A stretch of 64,000 bases of DNA from Ramlibacter rhizophilus (GTDB lineage: Bacteria > Pseudomonadota > Gammaproteobacteria > Burkholderiales > Burkholderiaceae_C): positions 620,001 through 684,000 of the forward strand of contig NZ_SMLL01000003.1 of NCBI RefSeq assembly GCF_004681965.1, written 5' to 3'. This document shows, in pieces, positions 49,834 through 60,909 of the stretch. The position numbers and the translations under genes were made by a program. The notes beneath the pieces were generated by a model that saw only the letters and a list, made by a program, of their open reading frames with translations, was not told where the DNA came from and searched no databases. The stretch's first letter is position 1. The number at the start of each line of letters is the position of its first letter.

Positions 49834-50586
49834 ATGGCAGGCCAACCCAGGATCGCGATCGTCACGGGCGGCGGCACCGGCATCGGCAAGGCGGCGGCGC
49901 TCGCGCTGCTCGCGGACGGCTGGCACGTCGCGCTGGCCGGCCGCCGCCGCGAGGTGCTTGAGCAGACCCTGGCCGAGTGCGCGGCCGACCGCACGCTCAT
50001 CGTGCCCACCGACGTCACCGACCCGGCCTCCGTGAAGGCGCTCTTCGAGACCACCGTGCGCACCTGGGGCCGGGTGGACCTCCTGTTCAACAATGCCGGG
50101 ATCGGCGCGCCGGGCGTGCCGCTGGAGGACCTGTCCCTCGACGACTGGAAGCGCGTGGTGGACACCAACCTGAGCGGCATGTTCTACGGCATCCAGCAGG
50201 CCTTCCGCGTGATGAAGACGCAGTCGCCGCGCGGCGGGCGGATCATCAACAACGGCTCCATCTCCGCCCATGCGCCCCGGCCCAATTCCATCGCCTACAC
50301 CGCCACCAAGCATGCCGTGGCGGGCCTGACCAAGGCGGCCTCGCTGGACGGCCGCAAGTGGGACATCGCGGTGGGGCAGATCGACGTGGGCAATGCCGGC
50401 ACCGAGCTGGCCATGCGCATGACGCAGGGCGTGCCGCAGGCCAACGGCGAGATCGCGGCCGAGCCGCTGATGGACGTGAAGCTGGTGGGCGAGTCGGTGC
50501 GCTACATGGCCAGCCTGCCGCTGGAAGCCAATGTGCTGTTCCACACGGTGATGGCGACCAAGATGCCCTTTGTAGGAAGGGGCTGA
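49834..50586 (+). CDS. Short-chain dehydrogenase/reductase (SDR)
   Basis: A 250-residue classical [16 protein letters not shown] (NAD(P) binding), NNAGIGAPG, a Ser in [10 protein letters not shown], and the active YTATK. GAGGAG lies before the ATG. The product is not identifiable from sequence. It lies 37 bases after rnr and converges with the NAD(P)HX-repair gene. Confidence 0.9.
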   Translation: MAGQPRIAIVTGGGTGIGKAAALALLADGWHVALAGRRREVLEQTLAECAADRTLIVPTDVTDPASVKALFETTVRTWGRVDLLFNNAGIGAPGVPLEDLSLDDWKRVVDTNLSGMFYGIQQAFRVMKTQSPRGGRIINNGSISAHAPRPNSIAYTATKHAVAGLTKAASLDGRKWDIAVGQIDVGNAGTELAMRMTQGVPQANGEIAAEPLMDVKLVGESVRYMASLPLEANVLFHTVMATKMPFVGRG

Positions 50587-50589
50587 GCC

Positions 50590-52044
50590 TCAGTCGGGCG
50601 CGATCGAGCGGGCCAGCGCCGCAGCCGTGAGCGTCTCGCCCGCGGGCCAGTGGTCCGCGAGCTCGCCATGCGCATGCACCGCGTCACACGCTGCCGCGAA
50701 CGGCGCCTGTCCCCGCGCCATCCGCGTCGCGACCATCCCGGCCAGCACGTCGCCCGTTCCGGCGATCGCCAGGCGGGCATTGCCGGTCGGGTTGATGCGC
50801 GGCACCTCGCCCGGTGCGGCGATCACGCTGCCGGAGCCCTTGAGGACGACGACGCAGCCGAAGGCCTCGACCAGCTTGCGCGCCGCGCTCAGCCGGTCCT
50901 GCTGCACTTCGCCGGCCGTGAGCTGCAGCAGGCGCGCGGCCTCGAGGGGGTGCGGCGTGATCACGCTGGGGCGGTCCGCCCGCCCGGAGCGCGCGCGCAG
51001 GAGCTTGCCCAATGACGCGTCGGCCGCGATGGCGTTGAGGGCGTCGGCATCCAGCACCAGCGAGCGCGCGCTGCTGATGATCCGCGGCAGCACGGCCCGC
51101 ACTGCGTCGCCCCCGCCGCATCCACACACGATGTGAAGCCGGGGCAGGTCCAGGGCTTCGGGATCGCGGAACATCAGGTCGGGTTGGAAGGGGTCGAGCG
51201 TGGGCTCGCCGCTTGCCTGCAGCGGCGCCACGAAGACGCGGCCCGCACCTGCGTGCAGCGCAGCGCGCGCCGCCAGCAGCGCCGCGCCGCGCAGGCCCGC
51301 CGCACCGCCCACGACGGCCACGTCGCCCCAGCTGCCCTTGTGCGATGCATGGGGACGCAGGACCGGCTCGGGCCGTGCGCTCAGCATCGCCGAAGCCGGC
51401 TCGCTCGCGGTGACGCCCAGGTCGTCGAACCACACCTGCCCCGCCGCATCGCGGCCCTGCGCCGTGAACAGCCCGGGCTTGAGGGCCAGCAGGCTGAGCG
51501 TGTGGTCCGCGCGCACGGGCTGCTCGCCGGTGCCGGTGTCCGCATCCAGGCCCGAGGGCAGGTCCACCGCGAGCACGGGCGTTCCGGCCGCCGCCAGCGT
51601 GGCGAGCGCGTCGCGGCACTGCGCCGCGCGTCCCGCCAGCGGCCGCCGCGCCCCGAGGCCGAAGAGGGCGTCGATGGCCAGGCCGCAGCGCGGCGGCGGT
51701 GTGTCCGTGAACACCACGCCCGCATGCCGTGCGCGTTCCAGCGAGGCGCGCGCATCGGCCGGAACGCTTTGCTCGTCCCCCAGCCAGGTCACGACCGGCG
51801 AGCGCCCCCAGGCCTTCAGGTGCCAGGCCGCTTCGAGCCCGTCGCCGCCGTTGTTGCCCGGGCCGCAGGCCAGCCACACCCCCGGCTCGTGCGGGGCGAG
51901 CGCAAGCGCCAGGCGCGCGACCGCGAGGCCCGCACGCTGCATGAGGGCGTGAGGGGGCAGGCCGAGCGCGGCGGCGGATTCGATGCGGCGGATCGCCGCG
52001 ATGTCGTGCAAGGCCCAGGGAGGGCCGGCGGTCACGCGTTGCAT
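50590..52044 (-). CDS. nnr: Bifunctional NAD(P)HX epimerase / dehydratase
   Basis: Repairs hydrated NAD(P)HX. The 484-residue protein fuses an N-terminal epimerase (YjeF_N: GLAVARLALALAP, CGPGNNGGDGLEAAWHL) with a C-terminal ADP-dependent dehydratase (ITPHPLEAARLL; NPTGNARLAIAGTGDVLAGM). CACAAT ends six bases before the ATG and no ribosome-binding site is present. It follows the DadA-like gene by 24 bases on the same strand. Confidence 0.94.
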   Translation of the reverse strand: MQRVTAGPPWALHDIAAIRRIESAAALGLPPHALMQRAGLAVARLALALAPHEPGVWLACGPGNNGGDGLEAAWHLKAWGRSPVVTWLGDEQSVPADARASLERARHAGVVFTDTPPPRCGLAIDALFGLGARRPLAGRAAQCRDALATLAAAGTPVLAVDLPSGLDADTGTGEQPVRADHTLSLLALKPGLFTAQGRDAAGQVWFDDLGVTASEPASAMLSARPEPVLRPHASHKGSWGDVAVVGGAAGLRGAALLAARAALHAGAGRVFVAPLQASGEPTLDPFQPDLMFRDPEALDLPRLHIVCGCGGGDAVRAVLPRIISSARSLVLDADALNAIAADASLGKLLRARSGRADRPSVITPHPLEAARLLQLTAGEVQQDRLSAARKLVEAFGCVVVLKGSGSVIAAPGEVPRINPTGNARLAIAGTGDVLAGMVATRMARGQAPFAAACDAVHAHGELADHWPAGETLTAAALARSIAPD

Positions 52045-52050
52045 CGGACG

Positions 52051-52056
52051 ATTGTG
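52051..52056 (-). promoter_or_regulatory. -10-like box six bases before nnr
   Basis: CACAAT ends six bases before the ATG on the minus strand. Same placement as at obgE, hemA and yaaA. Confidence 0.35.
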
Positions 52057-52068
52057 CCGCCCGGAGTC

Positions 52069-53340
52069 TTATCGACCCCACCACCTCGTGGCGCCCAGCG
52101 GCCCGAAATCGTCGTCGCCCTGGCCGTCGATGGCCTGCGCCAGCCGGCCTGCGCAGCCGAAGGCCAGCGCCCAGCCACAGGCGCCGTGGCCGAGGTTCAG
52201 CCACAGGCCCGGCAGGCCGCTGGGACCGAGAACCGGTGCCCCATCGGGCAGCATGGGACGCGCGCCTTTCCACTCCTGCACGGTCACACACTTGCCGGCC
52301 AGGCGCGCGGCAGCAGGAAACCATTCCTGCAGCACGCGGTACAGGGATTCGATCACCCGGGGATCGCGCTCGTCGGGCCGCCCGCCGAGCTCGGCCCCGC
52401 CGCTCACGCGGACCCGATCGCCCAGGCGCGTGATGAGGACCTTGTGACGTTCGTCGAACACCGCGCTTGCGGGCGCGTTCAGTGGCTCGCCGATGCGCGC
52501 GGTGACGCTGTAACCCCAAAGCGGCGCAATGGGCAGGCGCAGGCCGAGCGGGCGCAGCAGCTCTGCGCCCTGGACGCCTGTGCACAGAACCACGGCGTCG
52601 AAGCGGTGCGAGCCCGCCCCGCCATCGCCGCGTTGGAGCTGCAGCCGGCGCGGCTCGCCGCGCTCCAGCGGCAGCACCGCGCAGTCGAAGTTGAACTGCA
52701 CGCCGAGCTGCTGCGCCTGCCGGCGCAGCAGCTGCGCCACCTCGCGGCTATTGGCCACGCCCTCGTCGGGCAGGTGCAGGGCCGATACGAAACGCGCCCG
52801 GGCATCCAGTGCCGGTTCGATCGTGCGCGCCTCCTCGGGTGAGACCTCCTCGTGGCGAACACCCATGGCGTCCCATTGGGCTCGCACCGCTGCGAACTGC
52901 CGGCGTTCGCGCGCAGACCTCAGCAGGACGAGCAGCCCGGGGCTGCGGTCGTAGTCGAGCTCGAGGGCCAGGGTGAGTTCGTGCAGGCGGACGCGGCTGA
53001 CCTCGGCGAGCTGCTGCATGGCCTGCCGCCGCTCGTGCCATCCGGTGCCTGCGTTCGCGCGGCGCCAGTCGCGGCGCCACGCCAGCTCGCGCCAGCCGAA
53101 TGGCCACCGCAGCAGCGGGGCCGGGTGCGGCTCCAGGAAGCTGCGCAGGGTCCGGGCGGAAGCACCCATCGGCGCGCCGGGCGCGAGGCAACCCGGCGCG
53201 ATCAGGCCGCCGCCGGCGAAGCTCGATGCCTCGGCCACGCCGCCGCGGCGCTCGAAGACGCTCACGGCGTGGCCGCGCAAGGCAAGCTCGTAGGCCGTTG
53301 TGACGCCGACCACGCCGGCGCCCACGATGGCGATGTTCAT
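52069..53340 (-). CDS. D-amino-acid dehydrogenase-like FAD oxidoreductase (DadA family)
   Basis: A 423-residue FAD-dependent amine/amino-acid oxidoreductase of the DAO fold. It begins MNIAIVGAGVVGVTTAYELA (FAD-binding GXGXXG) and ends with the second nucleotide motif LWLNLGHGACGWALAFG. DadA proteins oxidise D-amino acids and pass electrons to quinone at the membrane; the substrate here is not proven. The ATG directly follows the amidase stop with no gap, so the two are coupled. Confidence 0.88.
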   Translation of the reverse strand: MNIAIVGAGVVGVTTAYELALRGHAVSVFERRGGVAEASSFAGGGLIAPGCLAPGAPMGASARTLRSFLEPHPAPLLRWPFGWRELAWRRDWRRANAGTGWHERRQAMQQLAEVSRVRLHELTLALELDYDRSPGLLVLLRSARERRQFAAVRAQWDAMGVRHEEVSPEEARTIEPALDARARFVSALHLPDEGVANSREVAQLLRRQAQQLGVQFNFDCAVLPLERGEPRRLQLQRGDGGAGSHRFDAVVLCTGVQGAELLRPLGLRLPIAPLWGYSVTARIGEPLNAPASAVFDERHKVLITRLGDRVRVSGGAELGGRPDERDPRVIESLYRVLQEWFPAAARLAGKCVTVQEWKGARPMLPDGAPVLGPSGLPGLWLNLGHGACGWALAFGCAGRLAQAIDGQGDDDFGPLGATRWWGR

Positions 53341-54699
53341 TCAGTGGCCGCGCAGGGGAGCAAGCAGCGCTTCGAGCTGCGAGGCGATCTGCAGCACGGT
53401 GTCGTCGCGCAGCGCGCCGTGCCAGACCATGATGCCCGCGGGCAGCTCGCCCGGCACGTGGCAGGGCAGACTGATGGCGCAGCCGTCGAGCATGTTGACC
53501 ACGCTCGGGTTGCGCAGCAGCAGCGCGTTGGTACGGAAGAAGGCCTGGTCCCGCTGCGCGTCGGCGGCCGGGTCGCGCCCGTCGGCCGGCGCCAGTGAGG
53601 CGATGGGCGGCGCGACCATGGGCACGGTGGGCGAGAGCAGGGCGTCGAAGCCGCCGGTGGCGCGCTCCATGTCCGCGATCCAGGCCCGCCGCGCCTTGAC
53701 CAGATCGAGGTACTCCCAGGCCTTCATGCCGGCGCCGCGCTCGATGCGAAGCCGCACGCGCGGGTCGTATCGCTCGCCCTGCGTGGCCAGCAGTTCACGG
53801 TGCCAGGCGTAGCTCTCGGCCGCGGCGAAGCCGCCGCTGGCCTGCAGCCCGGACAGGCCTTGCAGGGCCTCCAGCGGAACTTCCTCGACGCGGGCGCCGC
53901 CCTCCCGCAGCAGGCGCAGGCAGCGCTCGAAAGCCCTTGCCACCGTCTCGTCCAGGTCGTCGAGCAACTGCGTGGACGGCACCCCGAGTCGCAGCGACGG
54001 CAGCGGACGCGCCTCGCGGCTCACCGTGCGACCGCTCAGCACTTCGTGCGCGAGCACCGCGTCGCGCACCGAGCGGGTGATGGCGCACACCGTGTCCAGC
54101 GTGGTGGACAGGGGCAGGGCGCCTTCGGTGGGCGTGAGGCGCGCGGTGTTCTTGAAGCCGACCAGCCCGCACAGCGCAGCAGGAATGCGGATCGAGCCGC
54201 CGGTGTCCGAGCCCAGCCCGACGAAGGCCGCGCCGCAGGCGACGCTCACCGCCGCGCCCGAGGACGAGCCGCCGGGGATGCGCGGTACATCGGTGGCGGC
54301 GGGGTTGGCCGGCACGCGGAAGTGCGGGTTCGTGCCCACGCCCGAGAAGGCGAACTCGGTCATGTGCGTTCGGCCGACCACGACGCCGCCGGCGGCCTTC
54401 AGGCGCGCGACGGCCGGGGCGTCCTGCGCGGCGGGCGGCGCGTCGCGCAGCACCTGCGAGCCGGCCGGCGTGGGCTGGCCGGCGATGTCGAACAGGTCCT
54501 TGACCGAGACCGGCAGGCCGCCCAGGGGCAGGTCCGCGGCCCCCTCGGGCGGCTGAACGGCACTGCCCTCGAAGCGCTGGAGGAAAGCGTCGTGGCAGGC
54601 GGGCGAACGGGCCGCGTCGAGGGCGGCCGAGAGGGCTTGCGGCGAGGTGAGGCGCCCGGCACGGATGGCCTCGAGCGTGTCGATGAGGTCGGTGGTCAT
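53341..54699 (-). CDS. Amidase-signature-family amidohydrolase
   Basis: A 452-residue amidase of the GatA-like family, probably a stand-alone enzyme because gatB and gatC are absent. The Ser-cisSer-Lys triad is visible as Lys in PVSVKDLFD, Ser in PGGSSSGAAV and Ser in GSDTGGSIRIP. The substrate is unknown. It starts the amidase-dadA-like-nnr set, divergent from rpsB, and its promoter must lie in the 189 bases that also serve rpsB. Confidence 0.88.
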   Translation of the reverse strand: MTTDLIDTLEAIRAGRLTSPQALSAALDAARSPACHDAFLQRFEGSAVQPPEGAADLPLGGLPVSVKDLFDIAGQPTPAGSQVLRDAPPAAQDAPAVARLKAAGGVVVGRTHMTEFAFSGVGTNPHFRVPANPAATDVPRIPGGSSSGAAVSVACGAAFVGLGSDTGGSIRIPAALCGLVGFKNTARLTPTEGALPLSTTLDTVCAITRSVRDAVLAHEVLSGRTVSREARPLPSLRLGVPSTQLLDDLDETVARAFERCLRLLREGGARVEEVPLEALQGLSGLQASGGFAAAESYAWHRELLATQGERYDPRVRLRIERGAGMKAWEYLDLVKARRAWIADMERATGGFDALLSPTVPMVAPPIASLAPADGRDPAADAQRDQAFFRTNALLLRNPSVVNMLDGCAISLPCHVPGELPAGIMVWHGALRDDTVLQIASQLEALLAPLRGH

Positions 54700-54721
54700 C
54701 CGGCTGTGCGGGGGAGGGCTG

Positions 54722-54730
54722 TGTTAGACT
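54722..54730 (+). promoter_or_regulatory. Extended -10 promoter and leader for rpsB
   Basis: TGTTAGACT fits an extended -10 (TGnTAGACT). The predicted leader (about 54737-54888) contains the palindrome CACCTAGGTG (54812-54821) and small hairpins, where S2 autoregulation could act; I cannot assign a known leader class. Confidence 0.45.
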
Positions 54731-54888
54731 CTTTGGGCTTTGCGGCTTGCCTTACCGGCAGGATCTGGCGGCCTGGCAGTCGCTGCGAAGCAAACACCCG
54801 CGAATCCCTCCCACCTAGGTGTCGGAGTCCTCTTGAGAGGCGCCGATTTCGGGGCGGATTTTAGACCCAACCTTCAGGAAACTCAGAC

Positions 54889-55644
54889 ATGTCCGCAACC
54901 ATGCGCGAAATGCTGGAAGCCGGTGTCCACTTCGGGCACCAGACGCGCTTCTGGAACCCCAAGATGGCCCCGTTCATCTTCGGCCATCGCAACAAGATCC
55001 ACATCATCAACCTGGAAAAATCGCTGCCGATGTTCCAGGACGCGATGAAGTTCGTGAAGCAGCTCAGCGCCAACCGCGGCACCATCCTCATGGTGGGCAC
55101 CAAGCGCCAGGCCCGCGACATCGTCGCCACCGAGGCCCGCCGCGCCGGCGTGCCCTTCGTGGACCAGCGCTGGCTGGGTGGCATGCTGACCAACTTCAAG
55201 ACGGTCAAGACCTCCATCAAGCGCCTGAAGGACATGAAGGCCCAGCAGGAAGCCGGCCTGGACGCCATGTCCAAGAAGGAACAGCTGATGTTCCAGCGCG
55301 AGATCGAGAAGCTGGAAAAGGACATCGGCGGCATCCAGGACATGAACACCCTGCCGGACGCCATCTTCGTGATCGACGTCGGCTTCCACAAGATCGCCGT
55401 GGCCGAAGCCCAGAAGCTGGGCATCCCGCTGGTGGGCGTGGTGGACTCCAACCATTCGCCCCAGGGCATCGACTACGTCATCCCCGGCAACGACGACTCC
55501 GCCAAGGCAGTGGCGCTGTACGCCCGCGGCATCGCCGATGCGGTCCTGGAAGGCCGCTCCAGCGCGGTGAACGACGTGGCCCGTGCCGCCTCCGAAGGCA
55601 GCGACGACGAGTTCGTCGAAGTGGAAGAAGGCTCCGGCGCCTGA
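54889..55644 (+). CDS. rpsB: 30S ribosomal protein S2
   Basis: Small-subunit protein of 251 residues beginning [20 protein letters not shown], with the standard [16 protein letters not shown]. An AGGAAACTC lies before the ATG. It opens the rpsB-tsf-pyrH-frr-uppS-cdsA-dxr-rseP-bamA series; an acidic tail ([16 protein letters not shown]) is typical of the group. Confidence 0.98.
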   Translation: MSATMREMLEAGVHFGHQTRFWNPKMAPFIFGHRNKIHIINLEKSLPMFQDAMKFVKQLSANRGTILMVGTKRQARDIVATEARRAGVPFVDQRWLGGMLTNFKTVKTSIKRLKDMKAQQEAGLDAMSKKEQLMFQREIEKLEKDIGGIQDMNTLPDAIFVIDVGFHKIAVAEAQKLGIPLVGVVDSNHSPQGIDYVIPGNDDSAKAVALYARGIADAVLEGRSSAVNDVARAASEGSDDEFVEVEEGSGA

Positions 55645-55667
55645 TCGGCCCCGGGCACCCGCTTCCC

Positions 55668-55692
55668 AAGGGGCTCGCGAGCCCCTTTTTTT
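55668..55692 (+). terminator. Rho-independent terminator between rpsB and tsf
   Basis: A palindrome AAGGGGCTCGCGAGCCCCTT followed by seven Ts in all. It probably acts as an attenuator, since tsf lies only 39 bases on. Confidence 0.85.
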
Positions 55693-55730
55693 CCATCGAG
55701 TCTGAACTGAACGCTACAGAGGAAAACGAA

Positions 55731-56624
55731 ATGGCAGCAATCACCGCAAGCATGGTCGCCGAGCTGCGCGCCAAGACCGACGCGCCCATGATGGAGTGCA
55801 AGAAGGCGCTGACCGAGGCCGACGGCAACATGGAAAAGGCCGAGGAGATCCTGCGCGTCAAGCTCGGCAACAAGGCCGGCAAGGCCGCTGCCCGCGTGAC
55901 CGCCGAAGGCGTGGTCACCGCCTTCATCGACGGCAAGACCGGCGCGCTGCTCGAGACCAACTGCGAGACCGACTTCGTCACCAAGAACGACAGCTTCCTC
56001 GCCATGGCCCGCGCCGCCGCCGAGCTGATCGCGCGCAACAACCCGTCCGACATCGCCGCGCTGGGCGCGCTGCCCTACAGCCAGGACGGCTTCGGCCCCA
56101 CGCTGGAGGAAGTGCGCAAGGGCCTGATCGGCAAGATCGGCGAGAACATGAGCTTTCGCCGCTTCAAGCGTTTCGACGGCGCCAAGCAACTGGCCGCCTA
56201 CCTGCACGGCACGCGCATCGGCGTGGTGGTCGAGTACGAAGGCGACGACACGGCGGCCAAGGACGTGGCGATGCACGTGGCAGCCATGAAGCCGGTGGCG
56301 CTCACCAGCGCCGATGTGCCGGCCGAGCTGATCGAGAAGGAGCGTTCGGTGGCCACGGCCAAGGCGCAGGAGTCGGGCAAGCCGGCCGACATCGCCGCCA
56401 AGATGATCGAAGGCTCGGTGCAGAAGTACCTCAAGGAGGTGTCGCTGTTCAACCAGCCCTTCGTCAAGAACGACAAGCAGAGCGTCGAGCAGATGCTCAA
56501 GTCGGCCAACACCCAGGTCAAGGGCTTCACGCTCTACGTGGTGGGCGAGGGCATCGAGAAGAAGGTGGACGACTTCGCCGCCGAGGTGGCCGCGCAGGTG
56601 GCCGCCGCCAAGTCGGCCGCCTGA
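55731..56624 (+). CDS. tsf: Elongation factor Ts
   Basis: Guanine-nucleotide exchange factor for EF-Tu. The 297-residue protein has the N-terminal UBA domain ([20 protein letters not shown]) and the core TDFV motif ([13 protein letters not shown]). AGAGGAAA precedes the ATG. A 10-bp hairpin follows at 56640. Confidence 0.98.
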   Translation: MAAITASMVAELRAKTDAPMMECKKALTEADGNMEKAEEILRVKLGNKAGKAAARVTAEGVVTAFIDGKTGALLETNCETDFVTKNDSFLAMARAAAELIARNNPSDIAALGALPYSQDGFGPTLEEVRKGLIGKIGENMSFRRFKRFDGAKQLAAYLHGTRIGVVVEYEGDDTAAKDVAMHVAAMKPVALTSADVPAELIEKERSVATAKAQESGKPADIAAKMIEGSVQKYLKEVSLFNQPFVKNDKQSVEQMLKSANTQVKGFTLYVVGEGIEKKVDDFAAEVAAQVAAAKSAA

Positions 56625-56639
56625 GCGACCGGCGTTCCG

Positions 56640-56662
56640 CTGCCCGGCGCAACGCCGGGCAG
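56640..56662 (+). terminator. Hairpin between tsf and pyrH
   Basis: A perfect 10-bp stem CTGCCCGGCG/CGCCGGGCAG with loop CAA, 15 bases after tsf, but no T tract. It may be a processing or stability element rather than a terminator. Confidence 0.45.
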
Positions 56663-56743
56663 CCGCTTCGATGACAGAATGCGGCGTCGCCCGGCGCCGA
56701 CCGGTTGATTGCTTCAAGAGTTAGAACCTAGGAATACATCTTC

Positions 56744-57463
56744 ATGCCCGAAGCCCCGGCCCACAAGCGCATCCTGCTGAAGCTCTCCGGCGAGGCGCTG
56801 ATGGGAGACGATCCCTTCGGCATCAACCGCGCCACCATCGTGCGCATGGTCGAGGAAGTCGCCGAGGTCGTGCACATGGGCGTGCAGGTGGCGGTGGTCA
56901 TCGGCGGCGGCAACATCTTCCGCGGCGTGGCGGGCGGCTCGGTCGGCATGGACCGGGCCACGGCCGACTACATGGGCATGCTGGCCACGGTGATGAACGC
57001 GCTGGCGCTGGCCGACGCCATGAACAAGCAGGGGCTGATCGCGCGCGTGATGTCCGCCATCGCCATCGAGCAGATCGTCGAGCCCTACGTGCGCCCCAAG
57101 GCGCTGCAGTACCTGGAAGAAGGCAAGGTGGTGGTTTTCGCCGCCGGCACGGGCAACCCCTTCTTCACCACCGACACCGCCGCGGCGCTGCGCGGGGCCG
57201 AGATCGGCGCCGAGCTGGTGCTCAAGGCCACCAAGGTGGACGGCGTGTACACGGCCGACCCCAAGAAGGACCCCTCGGCCACGCGCTACAGCCGCATCAG
57301 CTTCGACGAGGCCATCAGCCAGAACCTGGGCATCATGGACGCCACGGCCTTCGCGCTGTGTCGCGACCAGAAGCTGCCCATCCGGGTGTTCTCCATCTTC
57401 AAGAACGGCGCGCTCAAGCGCGTCGTGCAGGGTGACGACGAAGGCACCCTGGTTTACGCCTGA
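56744..57463 (+). CDS. pyrH: UMP kinase
   Basis: Phosphorylates UMP to UDP. The 239-residue protein has [25 protein letters not shown], and [18 protein letters not shown], the hexameric bacterial UMP kinase signature. AGGA lies 15 bases before the ATG. It is followed by frr after 37 bases. Confidence 0.98.
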   Translation: MPEAPAHKRILLKLSGEALMGDDPFGINRATIVRMVEEVAEVVHMGVQVAVVIGGGNIFRGVAGGSVGMDRATADYMGMLATVMNALALADAMNKQGLIARVMSAIAIEQIVEPYVRPKALQYLEEGKVVVFAAGTGNPFFTTDTAAALRGAEIGAELVLKATKVDGVYTADPKKDPSATRYSRISFDEAISQNLGIMDATAFALCRDQKLPIRVFSIFKNGALKRVVQGDDEGTLVYA

Positions 57464-57500
57464 ACGACCCTCCCCGAGTCCCGAGAAGAGGAATCCCACC

Positions 57501-58064
57501 ATGACCACCATCGCCGAGATCAGGAAGACCACCGAGACCAAGATGGACCAGTCCATCGCGGCCTTCAAGAACAACCTCACCAAGATCCGAACCGGGCGCG
57601 CGAATCCGGCTCTGCTGGACACGGTGCAGGTGGACTACTACGGCAGCCTCATGCCGATCAGCCAGGTGGCCAACGTGGCGCTGCTCGACGCGCGCACCAT
57701 CAGCGTGCAGCCCTGGGAGAAGGGCATGGGCCCCAAGATCGAGAAGGCCATCCGCGACAGCGACCTGGGCCTGAACCCGGCCTCCATGGGCGATCTGATC
57801 CGCGTGCCCATGCCGCCCATGAGCGAGGAGCGCCGCAAGGAGATGACCAAGCTGGTCCGCCATGAAGGCGAGAACGCCAAGATCGCCATCCGCAACCTGC
57901 GCCGCGACGCCAACGAGCACGTCAAGAAGCTGGTCAAGGACAAGCTCGCCTCCGAGGACGACCAGAAGCGTTCCGAGGCCGACGTCCAGAAGGTGACCGA
58001 CAAGCACATCGCCGAGATCGACGCGATGGTCGCCTCGAAGGAACAAGAGATCATGGCGGTCTGA
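57501..58064 (+). CDS. frr: Ribosome recycling factor
   Basis: Splits post-termination ribosomes together with EF-G. The 187-residue protein has [20 protein letters not shown] and the [15 protein letters not shown] helix. GAAGAGGAA precedes the ATG at 57501; upstream in-frame codons are not conserved. Its stop shares a base with the uppS start (TGATG). Confidence 0.98.
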   Translation: MTTIAEIRKTTETKMDQSIAAFKNNLTKIRTGRANPALLDTVQVDYYGSLMPISQVANVALLDARTISVQPWEKGMGPKIEKAIRDSDLGLNPASMGDLIRVPMPPMSEERRKEMTKLVRHEGENAKIAIRNLRRDANEHVKKLVKDKLASEDDQKRSEADVQKVTDKHIAEIDAMVASKEQEIMAV

Positions 58065-58834
58065 TGGCAGCCACGCGCCGTGCCGCGGTGGCGGCCAAGC
58101 CGCCCTCGGGCTCCAGCAGCACCGTTCCGCACCATGTGGCCATCGTCATGGATGGCAACGGCCGCTGGGCCACGCGGCGTTTCCTGCCGCGCGTGGCCGG
58201 CCACAAGGTCGGCGTCGATGCCCTGCGCGCCTGCGTGCGGCACTGCGGCGACATCGGCGTCAAGGTGCTCACGGTCTTCGCCTTCTCGTCCGAGAACTGG
58301 AGCCGCCCGCCCGAAGAGGTGTCGGGCCTGATGGAGCTGCTGGCCCTGGCGCTTTCGCGCGAGGTGCCGCAGCTGCGCGCCGAGGGCGTTCGCATCCACT
58401 TCGTGGGTGACCGCAACAGCCTCGCGCCCAAGGTGCGGGCCGGGCTGGCTCAGGCCGAGGCGGCCACGGCGGCCAACACACGCCTCATCTTCAACATCTG
58501 CTTCAACTACGGCGGCCGCTGGGACATCGTGCAGGCCGCGGCGCGGCTGGCCGCCGAAGGGCGAGCCGTCACGGAAGAGGCCCTGTCGGGCGCCATGGCC
58601 CTGGCCCACGTGCCGGACCCGGACCTCGTGATCCGCACCGGGGGCGAGCAGCGCATCAGCAACTTCCTGCTCTGGCAGTCGGCCTACTCGGAGTTCTACT
58701 TCAGCAAGAAGCTGTGGCCGGAGTTCGGCCCGGCCGAGCTCGACGCCGCCATCGCGGACTACAACGGCCGCGAACGCCGCTTCGGCAAGACCTCCGAGCA
58801 GATCGAACCCAAGGCGACGCGCAAGGCGGCGTGA
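58064..58834 (+). CDS. uppS: Undecaprenyl diphosphate synthase (cis-prenyltransferase)
   Basis: Makes the C55 lipid carrier for peptidoglycan. The 256-residue protein has [20 protein letters not shown] (catalytic Asp), [11 protein letters not shown] and [19 protein letters not shown]. The ATG overlaps the frr stop by one base. Confidence 0.97.
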   Translation: MAATRRAAVAAKPPSGSSSTVPHHVAIVMDGNGRWATRRFLPRVAGHKVGVDALRACVRHCGDIGVKVLTVFAFSSENWSRPPEEVSGLMELLALALSREVPQLRAEGVRIHFVGDRNSLAPKVRAGLAQAEAATAANTRLIFNICFNYGGRWDIVQAAARLAAEGRAVTEEALSGAMALAHVPDPDLVIRTGGEQRISNFLLWQSAYSEFYFSKKLWPEFGPAELDAAIADYNGRERRFGKTSEQIEPKATRKAA

Positions 58835-58851
58835 CGCAGCAGCCGCCGTCC

Positions 58852-59703
58852 ATGCTCAAACAGCGCGTCATCACCGCCGTCGTCCTGCTCGCGATCCTGC
58901 TGCCGGCGCTGTTCTGGCCCGCGCCTGGTCCGCTGCAGCTCGTCCTGCTCGTCCTCGTGGCCGCCGGCGCCTGGGAATGGGGGCGGCTCAACGGCTTGTC
59001 GCAGCCGGCATCGATCGGCCTCGGGCTGGCCTGCCTGCTGCTGTGCAGCCTGGCCTGGTGGGCCGGATGGCCGCAGGGCGTGCCCCCCGGGCTCTGGCTC
59101 GGCGCCGGCCTGGTCTGGGTGCTTGGAGGCGCCTTCCTCCTGCAGCGCGGCGTTGCGGGCTGGCCGCGGCTTCCCAGGGCATTGCGCGTGGCCGGCGGTC
59201 TGGTCGCGCTCAGCCTGGCCTGGCTTGCCGCCGCGCAGGCGCGCGAGCTCGGCATCAATTTCCTGCTCTCGGTGCTGGTTCTGGTCTGGGTCGCCGACAT
59301 CGCCGCCTATGCGGCGGGCAAGACCTTCGGCCTGAAGTTCACCCGCAGCCGGCTCGCGCCCGCCATCAGCCCCGGCAAGAGCTGGGAAGGCGTGTGGGGC
59401 GGCATGCTGGGGGTGCTGCTGCTGGCGCTGGCATGGGTGCTGATCGATGCATCCGGCCGCGGCGCCACGTCCAGCCTCTACAGCGTGCTCGCGGATCGCT
59501 CCTGGGTGTTGCTGGTGCTGGGCAGCCTCTTTCTCGCCGCCATGAGCGTGGTGGGCGACCTGGTCGAATCGCTGGTCAAGCGCAGCGCCGGCGCCAAGGA
59601 TTCCAGCGGCCTGCTGCCCGGGCACGGTGGCGTGCTCGACCGCATCGACGCCTTGCTGCCCACCCTGCCGCTGGCCATGATGCTGGCAACGCTGTCGTAC
59701 TGA
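58852..59703 (+). CDS. cdsA: Phosphatidate cytidylyltransferase
   Basis: Makes CDP-diacylglycerol for phospholipid synthesis in the inner membrane. The 283-residue protein is hydrophobic with about eight segments and has the family signature: [12 protein letters not shown], then [11 protein letters not shown] and [20 protein letters not shown]. The ATG at 58852 is used; a GTG at 58831 that overlaps the uppS stop (GTGA) is an alternative. Its stop overlaps the dxr start (TGATG). Confidence 0.95.
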   Translation: MLKQRVITAVVLLAILLPALFWPAPGPLQLVLLVLVAAGAWEWGRLNGLSQPASIGLGLACLLLCSLAWWAGWPQGVPPGLWLGAGLVWVLGGAFLLQRGVAGWPRLPRALRVAGGLVALSLAWLAAAQARELGINFLLSVLVLVWVADIAAYAAGKTFGLKFTRSRLAPAISPGKSWEGVWGGMLGVLLLALAWVLIDASGRGATSSLYSVLADRSWVLLVLGSLFLAAMSVVGDLVESLVKRSAGAKDSSGLLPGHGGVLDRIDALLPTLPLAMMLATLSY

Positions 59704-60893
59704 TGAAACCTCAACGCATCACCGTGCTGGGCTCGACCGGCTCGATCGGCACCAGCACGCTCGACGTCATCGCCCGGCATCCCGGGCGCTTCGAGGTCTT
59801 CGCGTTGAGCGCGGCGCGCCAGGTCGATCTGCTGCTGGAACAGTGCGCGCGCTTGCGGCCCGCCTTCGCCGTCATGGCCGATGCGGGCGCTGCGCGCAGG
59901 CTGGCGGAGCGCCTCGAAGCCGAGCGCCTGCCCACGCGGGTTCTGGAGGGGCCCGACGCCCTGGAGCGCATCGCCGCGCACGAGCAGGTTGATGTGGTGA
60001 TGGCGGCCATCGTGGGCGCGGCCGGGCTCGCTCCCTGCCTGGCCGCGGCGCGCGCTGGCAAGCGCCTGCTGCTGGCCAACAAGGAGGCGCTGGTGGTCGG
60101 TGGCGACTTCTTCCTCGACGCCGTTCGCGCCGGCGGCGCCCGCCTGCTGCCCATCGACAGCGAGCACTCGGCCATCTTCCAGTCGCTGCCCGAGGACCCG
60201 GCGAGCTGGGACGAGCAGGTGGACAAGATCATCCTCACCGCCTCGGGCGGGCCCTTCCGCACCTGGGAGCCGGCGCGCCTGCGCGAGGTCACGCCGCAGC
60301 AGGCCTGCGCCCATCCCAACTGGGTCATGGGCCGCAAGATCTCGGTGGACTCCGCCACCATGATGAACAAGGCCCTGGAGGTGATCGAGGCGCACTACCT
60401 CTTCGGCCTGCCGCCCGAGCGCCTGGACGTGGTGATCCACCCGCAGAGCGTCATCCACTCGATGGTGCAGTACCGCGACACCTCCGTGGTGGCGCAGCTG
60501 GGCACGCCCGACATGCGCGTGCCCATCGCCTATGGCCTGGCCTGGCCGCAGCGCATCGCCTCCGGTGCGCAGGCGCTGGACTTCTCGCGCCTGGCCGACA
60601 TGAGCTTCGAGGCCCTGGACAGCCGCGGCCACCGCGAGCGCTTTCCCGGGCTGCAGCTGGCCTGGGAGTGCCTGCGCGCGCAGCCTGGCAGCACGGCGGT
60701 CCTCAACGCGGCCAACGAGGTCGCGGTCGCCGCCTTCCTGGACGAGCGGATCCGCTTCGACCAGATCCATTCGGTGAATCTGGCAACTTTGTCGGCGGTT
60801 CAGGTCTCCAAGCCGCAGGACCTGACCGACCTGCTTGCCCTCGACGCGCGGGCGCGCGCCCAGGCTGAGGAATCGATCGCCTGCCTGACCTGA
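59703..60893 (+). CDS. dxr: 1-deoxy-D-xylulose 5-phosphate reductoisomerase
   Basis: Second step of the MEP isoprenoid pathway; supplies precursors for UppS and IspB. The 396-residue protein has the NADPH motif [23 protein letters not shown], the metal-site DSEHSAIFQ, and [12 protein letters not shown]. One-base overlap with cdsA. Confidence 0.98.
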   Translation: MKPQRITVLGSTGSIGTSTLDVIARHPGRFEVFALSAARQVDLLLEQCARLRPAFAVMADAGAARRLAERLEAERLPTRVLEGPDALERIAAHEQVDVVMAAIVGAAGLAPCLAAARAGKRLLLANKEALVVGGDFFLDAVRAGGARLLPIDSEHSAIFQSLPEDPASWDEQVDKIILTASGGPFRTWEPARLREVTPQQACAHPNWVMGRKISVDSATMMNKALEVIEAHYLFGLPPERLDVVIHPQSVIHSMVQYRDTSVVAQLGTPDMRVPIAYGLAWPQRIASGAQALDFSRLADMSFEALDSRGHRERFPGLQLAWECLRAQPGSTAVLNAANEVAVAAFLDERIRFDQIHSVNLATLSAVQVSKPQDLTDLLALDARARAQAEESIACLT

Positions 60894-60909
60894 GAAAGAC
60901 ACCGCCACC

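Noticed and set aside
47508..50180. An 890-codon minus-strand frame opposite rnr
   Set aside because: Antisense shadow of rnr; no domain and no start signal.
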